Made by a program: the position numbers and the translations under genes
Notes under the pieces: model-generated
What the model was told of the DNA's origin: nothing
The model's input: only the letters and a program-made list of their open reading frames with translations
Databases searched by the model: none
Assembly: GCA_900754515.1 (NCBI GenBank)
Contig: CAAEDD010000055.1
Coordinates: 1-27,851, forward strand
Direction of reading: 5' to 3'
DNA from: an uncultured Oscillospiraceae bacterium
GTDB lineage: Bacteria > Bacillota > Clostridia > Oscillospirales > Oscillospiraceae
DNA length: 27,851 bases
Shown: positions 22,006 to 27,851 of the stretch, piece by piece
Layout of the letters: each line of letters starts with the position of its first letter
Numbering within the stretch: position 1 is the first letter of the stretch

Positions 22006-22030
22006 GACAGACCACAGTCTGTCGGGAGGT
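22006..22030 (+). promoter_or_regulatory. Inverted repeat abutting the uxaB ribosome binding site
   Basis: GACAGAC (22006-22012) and GTCTGTC (22017-22023) form a perfect 7-bp stem with a CACA loop, and the Shine-Dalgarno GGGAGGT (22024-22030) follows directly. It could be an operator (a TTGACA-like string overlaps it) or an RNA hairpin that positions or tunes uxaB translation. The 96-base gap upstream is A/T-rich and may hold an internal promoter, but none is convincing. Confidence 0.5.
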
Positions 22031-22037
22031 AATTTCC

Positions 22038-23531
22038 ATGGAAAGATTGAATTATAAAACCCTTGAGAAGTGCGGTTATAAGGGGTACATACTGAAGGAT
22101 GCACCTGAAAAGGTGCTCCAGTTTGGCGAGGGAAACTTCCTTCGCGGGTTTGTCCAGTACTGGTTTGACGTTGCCAACGAGAAGGTGGGTTGGAACGGTA
22201 AGTGCGCTCTGGTCTCCCCGGGCAGCGGACGCCATGCCGGCACCTTTGCCGAGCAGGAGGGACTGTACACCCTGTACCTCCGGGGCACCGAGAACGGTGA
22301 GAAGGTTGACCGCAAGAGGGTTATCTCCTGTGTTTCCCGCTGCATCAACCCCAGAGAGGAAGAGGGCTTCCAGGCCGTGATGGATCTGGCGGTCTCAGAC
22401 GATCTGGAGTATGTGGTTTCCAACACCACCGAGGCCGGAATAGTTTATGACCCCACATGCAAGCTGGAAGACAAGCCAGCCGCATCCTTCCCCGGTAAGC
22501 TGACCCAGGTGCTCTATAAGCGCTATCAGGCCGGCAAGGGCGGACTGATCATGCTGTCCTGCGAGCTTATTGACAATAACGGCAAAGAACTGCAAAAGTG
22601 CGTCAACCAGTATATAGACCAGTGGGGACTGGATGAAGGCTTTAAAAATTATGTAAACCATGATTGCCTGTTCTGCTCCACTCTGGTGGATAGAATAGTT
22701 CCCGGCCGTATCCGGGATGCCGAGGAGATGGCAAAGCTTGACGCCGAGAATGGCTATACCGACGCCCTCAATGACGTGGGCGAGGTCTTCGGTGTGTGGA
22801 TAATCGAGGGACCGGCATGGCTGGAGGAGAAGCTGCCCTTCAAGGCCGCAGGGCTCAACGTCCATGTGGTGCCCGACGTGACTCCCTACAAGAAGCGCAA
22901 GGTGCGCATACTCAACGGTGCCCACACCGGCTTTGTCCTTGGAGCTTATCTGGCCGGCTACGACATCGTGAGAGACTGCATGTTTAACGACACCATTCGG
23001 GGCTTTATGAACAAGATGCTCTATGATGAGGTCATCCCCACCCTGCCTTTGGACAGGGCGGATCTGGAGGAATTTGCCGCCGCCGTACAGGACCGCTTCA
23101 ATAACCCCTTTATCAATCACGAGCTGATGAGCATCTCCCTCAACTCCACCTCCAAGTGGAGAGCAAGAAATATGCCCAGCTTCCTGGAGTATATTGAGCT
23201 GAAAAACGAGTTGCCCCGCTGCCTGACCATGAGCTTTGCTGCATACATTGCTTTCTTCTCCAATGACATTCAGGAGCTCAATGAGACCGGACTGGTCTGC
23301 CGCCGTCCAAAGGGCAATACCTACACTTGTTCCGACGATCGCTGGGTGCTGGAGTTCTACTATGCCCACCGCAATGACAGCGAGGAAGAGCTGGTAAAGG
23401 CCGTTATGGAAAACGAGCAGATGTGGGGCAGGGATCTCTCCAAGGTTCCCGGCTTCTATGAGGCTGTGGTGAAGGACCTGAAGATGATTCGCAGCCAAGG
23501 CGCAGAAGCAGCTTATGCATCCTGCCTGTAA
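22038..23531 (+). CDS. uxaB: Tagaturonate reductase (altronate oxidoreductase)
   Basis: This 497-residue, mannitol-dehydrogenase-superfamily enzyme reduces tagaturonate to altronate with NADH. It has the UxaB hallmarks VLQFGEGNFLRGFV (26-39), SNTTEAGI near residue 128, SCELIDNNG near 174, VDRIVPGR near 217 and the catalytic-lysine segment KVRILNGAHTG (288-298). The C-terminal domain includes DRFNNPFINHELMSISLNS and PRCLTMSFAAYI. GGGAGGT precedes the ATG at 22038. It is followed by uxaA and uxaC, giving the complete set from galacturonate to 2-keto-3-deoxygluconate. UxuB (fructuronate reductase) is related but shorter in conserved motifs; the partner uxaA supports the UxaB call. Confidence 0.93.
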   Translation: MERLNYKTLEKCGYKGYILKDAPEKVLQFGEGNFLRGFVQYWFDVANEKVGWNGKCALVSPGSGRHAGTFAEQEGLYTLYLRGTENGEKVDRKRVISCVSRCINPREEEGFQAVMDLAVSDDLEYVVSNTTEAGIVYDPTCKLEDKPAASFPGKLTQVLYKRYQAGKGGLIMLSCELIDNNGKELQKCVNQYIDQWGLDEGFKNYVNHDCLFCSTLVDRIVPGRIRDAEEMAKLDAENGYTDALNDVGEVFGVWIIEGPAWLEEKLPFKAAGLNVHVVPDVTPYKKRKVRILNGAHTGFVLGAYLAGYDIVRDCMFNDTIRGFMNKMLYDEVIPTLPLDRADLEEFAAAVQDRFNNPFINHELMSISLNSTSKWRARNMPSFLEYIELKNELPRCLTMSFAAYIAFFSNDIQELNETGLVCRRPKGNTYTCSDDRWVLEFYYAHRNDSEEELVKAVMENEQMWGRDLSKVPGFYEAVVKDLKMIRSQGAEAAYASCL

Positions 23532-23561
23532 GTACACCTAAGATTTAAGAAAAAAGACTTG

Positions 23562-23589
23562 CGCTTCTGCACTCAATAGGCAGAAGCGC
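23562..23589 (+). promoter_or_regulatory. 10-bp hairpin between uxaB and uxaA
   Basis: GCGCTTCTGC (23562-23571) and GCAGAAGCGC (23580-23589) pair perfectly around an 8-base loop in the 116-base uxaB-uxaA gap. There is no T-run, so it is more likely a message stabiliser or processing site than a terminator. Confidence 0.55.
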
Positions 23590-23647
23590 AGGATACTATG
23601 ATAAGCCTGCCGCGGGGATTTGCCCCGTCTAGGGAGGGAGGACGAAA

Positions 23648-25120
23648 ATGCCTGATTTCATTCATATAAATCCCCAGGACAATGTAGCGGTGGCCCTGCA
23701 CCCTATCAAGGCGGGGACGGTTTTTGAGGGAGTGACCGCCGGGGAAGACATACCCCAGGGACATAAAATGGCTCTGAACCCCATAGAAAACGGGGGACAG
23801 GTGATAAAGTACGGCTTCTCCATCGGCCATGCTGTCTCCGACATAAAGCCAGGAGACTGGGTGCATACCCACAATATGAAGACCAATCTCTCCGGGGAAG
23901 AGGAGTACAGCTATGAGCCAAGGATAATCCAGCCTGAACCTGCAGAAGCCGGCAGCTTTATGGGATATCTCCGCCCCGACGGCCGGGCCGGTATCAGAAA
24001 CGAAATTTGGATAATCCCCACCGTGGGCTGTGTAAACGATATTGCAAAGGACTTGGCCCGGGACAATCAGGATCTGGTTCAGGGCAGTATAGACGGACTG
24101 TATACCTTTACTCACCCCTTTGGCTGTTCCCAGACAGGGGCGGACCATGCCCAGACCCGGAAACTCCTTGCTGCTCTGGTGCGTCACCCCAACGCCGGGG
24201 CTGTGCTGGTGCTGAGCCTGGGCTGCGAGAATCTGACCCATGAGCAGTTTGTGGAAGAGCTTGGAGACTATGACAAGGACAGAGTGAAGTTTCTCACTTG
24301 CCAGCAGGTGGAGGACGAGTTTGCCGCAGCACGGGAGCTGCTGGAGCAGTGTGCAGCTTATGCCGGGCAGTTCAAGCGCCAGTGCTTGCCGGCCTCAAAG
24401 CTGGTGGTTGGCATGAAGTGCGGTGGCTCAGACGGCCTTTCCGGTATCACTGCCAACCCCACCGTGGGCCGCTTTTCCGATATGCTGGTGGCCCAGGGCG
24501 GCTCCACCGTGCTCACAGAGGTGCCGGAGATGTTCGGCGCCGAGGGCTTCCTTATGAACCGCTGCATAAGCAGGGAAGTGTTCGATAAGGCAGTTAATAT
24601 GATAAACGGATTTAAAAACTATTTTATTCGCCACAATGAGGTAGTTTATGAAAATCCCAGCCCCGGCAACAAAGCCGGCGGCATCACCACCCTGGAGGAC
24701 AAGTCCTGCGGCTGTGTCCAGAAAGGCGGTTCCGCACCCATAATGGATGTTATAGGCTACGGTGAGCCGGTAGTGACCAAGGGCCTGAACATGCTCTATG
24801 GTCCGGGGAATGATTTGGTGTCCTCTACGGCCCTTACCGCTGCCGGTGCCCATATGATACTCTTCACCACCGGACGGGGGACTCCCTTTGGCGCACCGGC
24901 CCCCACTCTTAAGATAGCCACGAATACCCCACTGGCTGAGAAAAAGCGTGGCTGGATAGACTTCAACGCCGGCGTCGTGGCCGACGGGGAGCAGAGCATA
25001 GACCAGGCGGCCCGTTCTCTTATGTCTCTGGTGCTGGAGGTGGCCTCCGGCAAGCAGACCAGGAGTGAGGAAAAGGGATTCAGAGAGATATCCATTTTCA
25101 AAGACGGTGTTGTGCTGTAA
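23648..25120 (+). CDS. uxaA: Altronate dehydratase
   Basis: This 490-residue enzyme dehydrates D-altronate to 2-keto-3-deoxygluconate. It has the fused layout of UxaA: an N-terminal SAF-like domain (about 1-95; NPQDNVAVALHPIKAGT, IPQGHKMAL, GDWVHTHN) and a long dehydratase domain starting with GYLRPDGRAGIRNEIWIIPTVGCVN. Conserved Cys/His segments include HPFGCSQTGADH, SLGCEN, GMKCGGSDGLSGITANP and KSCGCVQKGG. A GGGAGGGAGG site precedes the ATG. It follows uxaB after a hairpin-containing gap, and uxaC starts 39 bases downstream. Confidence 0.96.
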   Translation: MPDFIHINPQDNVAVALHPIKAGTVFEGVTAGEDIPQGHKMALNPIENGGQVIKYGFSIGHAVSDIKPGDWVHTHNMKTNLSGEEEYSYEPRIIQPEPAEAGSFMGYLRPDGRAGIRNEIWIIPTVGCVNDIAKDLARDNQDLVQGSIDGLYTFTHPFGCSQTGADHAQTRKLLAALVRHPNAGAVLVLSLGCENLTHEQFVEELGDYDKDRVKFLTCQQVEDEFAAARELLEQCAAYAGQFKRQCLPASKLVVGMKCGGSDGLSGITANPTVGRFSDMLVAQGGSTVLTEVPEMFGAEGFLMNRCISREVFDKAVNMINGFKNYFIRHNEVVYENPSPGNKAGGITTLEDKSCGCVQKGGSAPIMDVIGYGEPVVTKGLNMLYGPGNDLVSSTALTAAGAHMILFTTGRGTPFGAPAPTLKIATNTPLAEKKRGWIDFNAGVVADGEQSIDQAARSLMSLVLEVASGKQTRSEEKGFREISIFKDGVVL

Positions 25121-25159
25121 ATTAGAACTTATCAAAGCTGCTTTACGGAGGACTGTAAA

Positions 25160-26578
25160 ATGACTTCTTTTATGGATAAAGATTTTCTGCTTAAAACCGA
25201 GACGGCAAAAAAGCTCTACCATGAGCATGCCGAGCATATGCCCATTATAGACTACCACTGCCATATAAACCCCATGGAGATCTATGAGGACAAACGTTAC
25301 GAGACCATCACCGAAGTGTGGCTGGGCGGCGACCACTACAAATGGAGAGCCATGCGCTCCTGCGGAGTGCCGGAGCACTACATTACCGGCGATGCCAGCC
25401 CTGCCGAGAAGTTCCAGAAGTGGGGCGAGACCATGCCCAACCTCATCGGTAACCCTCTGTACCACTGGACTCATCTGGAACTCCAGCGCTATTTCGGCAT
25501 TACCGAGCCTCTCAACGGCAATAATGCCATGGAGATATACGAGAAATGCAATAAGATCCTGGCCCAGCCGGATATGTCCGTCCGGGGCATAATCCGCAAG
25601 TCCGGAGTAAAGCTCATCTGCACCACCGATGATCCCGTGGACGACCTTAGAGCCCATGAGCTGCTGGCCGCAGATCCCACTGCTCCTGCAGTGGTGCTGC
25701 CCGCCTTCCGCCCCGACAAGGCCATGCGGGCGGACAAGGCCACTTTCCCCCAGTATGTGGCACAGCTGGAAAAGGTGGTGGGATACCCCATCAACACCAT
25801 GGCAGATATGCGAAAGGCTCTGATGGACAGAATCGCCTATTTTGACGACCACGGCTGCCGTGTCTCCGACCACGCTCTGGACTACTGCTTCTGCGTTGAG
25901 GCCGACGAGGACAAGCTCAACGACATCTTTGCCAGAGCCAAGGCGGGCAAGGGTATTAGCTGGGACGAGCAGCTGGCCTACCATACCGCTCTGCTTATAG
26001 CCGTGGGCAAGGAGTACAGCCGCCGTGACTGGGTCTGTCAGCTCCATTTCGGCTGCCTGAGAGATAACTCCCATAAGATGTTCCGGAAGCTTGGGCCTGA
26101 TACAGGTTTTGACTCAATGAATGACGCTGCCAACGCCGTTGGTCTGGCAAAACTGCTGGGCATGCTGGAGGATGCAGATGCTTTGGGTAAGACTATCCTG
26201 TACTCTCTCAACCCCGCAGATAACGGTGTTATCTGCACCATAATGGGCGGTTTCCAGACCGACAGCTCCATTCCAGGCAAGATCCAGCAGGGTTCCGCCT
26301 GGTGGTTCAATGACCATAAGAAGGGCATGGAGGAGCAGATGCTGGGCCTGATGAGCCATGGAGCCATCGGCAGCTTCAACGGCATGCTCACCGACTCCCG
26401 CAGCTTTTTGAGCTACACCCGCCACGAGTACTTCCGCCGTATCCTCTGCAATCTCTTTGGCCAGATGGTGGAGGACGGGGAGTACCCCAATGACATGGAG
26501 ACCCTGGGCAAGATGGTGGAAAACATCAGCTACAACAACGCCCTGCACTACTTCAGATTTGATGAGAAGATAAAGTAA
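25160..26578 (+). CDS. uxaC: Uronate isomerase (glucuronate/galacturonate isomerase)
   Basis: This amidohydrolase-superfamily enzyme converts galacturonate to tagaturonate and glucuronate to fructuronate. The 472-residue length is normal. The metal motif DYHCHI has His33 and His35, followed by the family segments YKWRAMRSCGVPE, WTHLELQRYFGI, CTTDDPVDDL, QLHFGCLRDN, DTGFDS and TDSRSFLSYTRHEYFRRILC near the C-terminus. The start follows ACGGAGGA. It is the last gene of the operon and is followed by a 17-bp terminator hairpin. With uxaB and uxaA it forms the complete upper galacturonate pathway. Glucuronate would also need UxuB and UxuA, which are not in the window. Confidence 0.97.
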   Translation: MTSFMDKDFLLKTETAKKLYHEHAEHMPIIDYHCHINPMEIYEDKRYETITEVWLGGDHYKWRAMRSCGVPEHYITGDASPAEKFQKWGETMPNLIGNPLYHWTHLELQRYFGITEPLNGNNAMEIYEKCNKILAQPDMSVRGIIRKSGVKLICTTDDPVDDLRAHELLAADPTAPAVVLPAFRPDKAMRADKATFPQYVAQLEKVVGYPINTMADMRKALMDRIAYFDDHGCRVSDHALDYCFCVEADEDKLNDIFARAKAGKGISWDEQLAYHTALLIAVGKEYSRRDWVCQLHFGCLRDNSHKMFRKLGPDTGFDSMNDAANAVGLAKLLGMLEDADALGKTILYSLNPADNGVICTIMGGFQTDSSIPGKIQQGSAWWFNDHKKGMEEQMLGLMSHGAIGSFNGMLTDSRSFLSYTRHEYFRRILCNLFGQMVEDGEYPNDMETLGKMVENISYNNALHYFRFDEKIK

Positions 26579-26612
26579 TTATAGAGAACCTACTTAGGAT
26601 TACCAAATAATC

Positions 26613-26660
26613 AATATCCCCCTGGGCAGAGACTTGCTCCTGCCCAGGGGGATATTTTAT
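26613..26660 (+). terminator. 17-bp perfect hairpin ending the uronate operon
   Basis: Arms 26613-26629 and 26640-26656 are perfectly complementary with a 10-base loop; the + strand continues ATATTTTAT. It lies between convergent uxaC (+) and the amidase gene (-), so it probably serves both. Confidence 0.85.
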
Positions 26661-26687
26661 GTTAATGGACTTTCAACCTATGAGGTC

Positions 26688-27851
26688 TCACTCTTCCAGA
26701 CTGTACTGCGCCCTTATTATGTCCCACAGCCCAAGCTCTTTAAGCTTTTCCACTGGGGCCTTAAAGGTGGCGGTGCAAGTGCCGGGGGCACGGCCTATCT
26801 CAAGTCCTCCGGTAATGGTGAGCCGGTTCATAACCTGGGGCACCGTCATGCCCAGCAGGGAGGCGGCTCTGGACATGGCACAGTCGATAGCGGCGTTGAG
26901 GTTTGCGCCAGTACCGATGAAGGATATGGGTGCGGATTCTTCCAGCTTCACGTTCCACTTTGCCGCCTGCCGTTCTGCGGCCAGCTTTTCCTCAAAGCTT
27001 AGAGGCTTTGCCAGGTGAGGCAGGTCTTCTTCCACAGGTATCAGTACGGGCCCATCCAGTTTGAGGCCCTTTATGACTGATACCTGCAAGACGGCTACAC
27101 CGGAAACATCGGTGGTGTGTCCGGCTATTTCACCGTCGCCCTGCATAGCATGCATGTCACCTACGTAAACTCCACCGCCGGGAATGCGTACGGGGCAGAT
27201 TAGAGTGGCTCCGGCCCGGACACGGTTAATATCCATATGTCCGTCGGTGACATCTTTCAGCTGATCCTGGGTAATCCCATACTCGTGGGGGGCGCCGACA
27301 AGGAAAGTGCCGAAGTCTCCGGCATTGTGGGAGTCGGGAGTGTCTCTCACGGGGGTGGTGCCCAACTGCCCCAGGAAGGGGCGCATGCGGGCAACCATTC
27401 CCGGCAGATCACTGGGGGCCAAAGCCACCACCGGGTTCTGTACAGAGTTATCCGGGGTGTTCATGAAGTCCCGACCGGACAGAGCTGCCTTTCTGGCGCC
27501 TTCTTCATTAAGGGTAATGCCTATTCTGCGCTCCTCGTCAAAGGCAATGGTGTAGCCGCTGGTAAACTCAAAGGGTGCGGCTGGAGCACCGCAGTTATCG
27601 CAGCGGACACAGTCGGCGCCTATGCCCTCCAGATGGGTCTTGGGGTAGAGGGTGCCACATTTGGGACACTTGCCTGCCACAAAGGGGTCGCCCAGGCACC
27701 TGTCGGAAAACACATGGTCGTTGCCGGAGGCAGTGCCGCAGGAACTGACTTTTACGGAGATGATCTTTATTGCTATCGCATCTCCAACTTCTGCACCTTC
27801 CACCAGTACCGGCTGGGTGACCTCATGTCCTCCACGTATTTCCGGAGTCAG
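26688..27851 (-). CDS. Acetamidase/formamidase family protein (5' end outside window)
   Basis: This is an FmdA/AmdA-family amidohydrolase, whose members release ammonia from formamide, acetamide or other small amides. The frame stays open to the window edge, so the N-terminus is missing; 387 residues are visible. Family features are RGGHEVTQPVLVEGAEVGDAIAIKI, DTPDSHNAGDFGTFLVGAP, VPVEED-like IPVEEDLPHL, GGGVYVGDMHAMQGDGEIAGHTTDVSG and PGTCTATFKAPVEKL. A Cys-rich insertion (CPKC ... CVRCDNC, about 27591-27668) looks like a zinc ribbon placed within the N-terminal half. It is convergent to the uronate operon and not obviously linked to it, although the operon's cyclase is also an amide/ester-type hydrolase. 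Confidence 0.9.
   Translation of the reverse strand: MTPEIRGGHEVTQPVLVEGAEVGDAIAIKIISVKVSSCGTASGNDHVFSDRCLGDPFVAGKCPKCGTLYPKTHLEGIGADCVRCDNCGAPAAPFEFTSGYTIAFDEERRIGITLNEEGARKAALSGRDFMNTPDNSVQNPVVALAPSDLPGMVARMRPFLGQLGTTPVRDTPDSHNAGDFGTFLVGAPHEYGITQDQLKDVTDGHMDINRVRAGATLICPVRIPGGGVYVGDMHAMQGDGEIAGHTTDVSGVAVLQVSVIKGLKLDGPVLIPVEEDLPHLAKPLSFEEKLAAERQAAKWNVKLEESAPISFIGTGANLNAAIDCAMSRAASLLGMTVPQVMNRLTITGGLEIGRAPGTCTATFKAPVEKLKELGLWDIIRAQYSLEE

Noticed and set aside
22395..23537. Minus-strand open frame of 380 codons antisense to uxaB
   Set aside because: Same cause as above; uxaB is certain on the + strand.
24428..26074. Long minus-strand open frame (548 codons) across uxaA and uxaC
   Set aside because: It is antisense to two well-supported genes and arises from their G/C-rich third positions. 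The translated protein has no recognisable domain and no ribosome binding site in a sensible place.

Overview
The window looks like a chromosomal segment of an anaerobic, gut-type Clostridia bacterium, probably close to Oscillospirales. This is an inference from AGGAGG-type ribosome binding sites, a Clostridium-type anaerobic sulfatase-maturating enzyme, a PadR/DUF2812 pair, and heavy use of ATA and AGA codons in the left half. No rRNA, tRNA, CRISPR array, insertion sequence or phage gene was seen.

Left locus (1-13350, all + strand). It holds a DgoD-type galactonate dehydratase cut by the window edge, an uncharacterised membrane protein, a complete tripartite tricarboxylate-type transporter (tctC, tctB, tctA), an IlvD/Edd-family sugar-acid dehydratase, a second DgoD, a sulfatase without signal peptide, a KDPG-type aldolase and a PfkB-type 2-keto-3-deoxygluconate kinase. 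After a structured RNA/terminator region come a TauE/SafE (TSUP) anion exporter and an anSME radical SAM enzyme that activates Cys-type sulfatases. Read together, this is a candidate pathway for a sulfated sugar acid: import, desulfation in the cytoplasm, dehydration to a 2-keto-3-deoxy acid, phosphorylation, aldol cleavage to pyruvate plus glyceraldehyde 3-phosphate, and export of the released oxyanion. I know of no described pathway with this exact gene set. The pathway is inferred; each enzyme family call is well supported.

Middle block (13351-18745). A minus-strand gene for a membrane-anchored, helical-repeat plus alpha/beta-hydrolase-like protein is followed by mgtE (minus strand). mgtE has a leader of about 330 nt holding a small ORF with its own Shine-Dalgarno site and two terminator-like hairpins, a good candidate for a Mg2+-responsive attenuator. 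Divergent from it is a padR-DUF2812 operon with a TTG start. A small unassigned protein lies on the minus strand beyond a shared terminator.

Right locus (18789-26660). A GntR/FCD repressor gene is divergent from an operon encoding a cyclase-family hydrolase, a ketopantoate-reductase-like enzyme, a YhcH/NanQ-like protein, tagaturonate reductase (uxaB), altronate dehydratase (uxaA) and uronate isomerase (uxaC). Both divergent promoters are readable, and a perfect 18-bp palindrome fills the spacer of the operon promoter. The operon turns galacturonate into 2-keto-3-deoxygluconate, but no kinase or aldolase lies beside it. The left locus encodes exactly those two steps, so the two loci probably share the lower pathway. 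The window ends inside a convergent acetamidase/formamidase gene with a Cys-rich, zinc-ribbon-like insertion.
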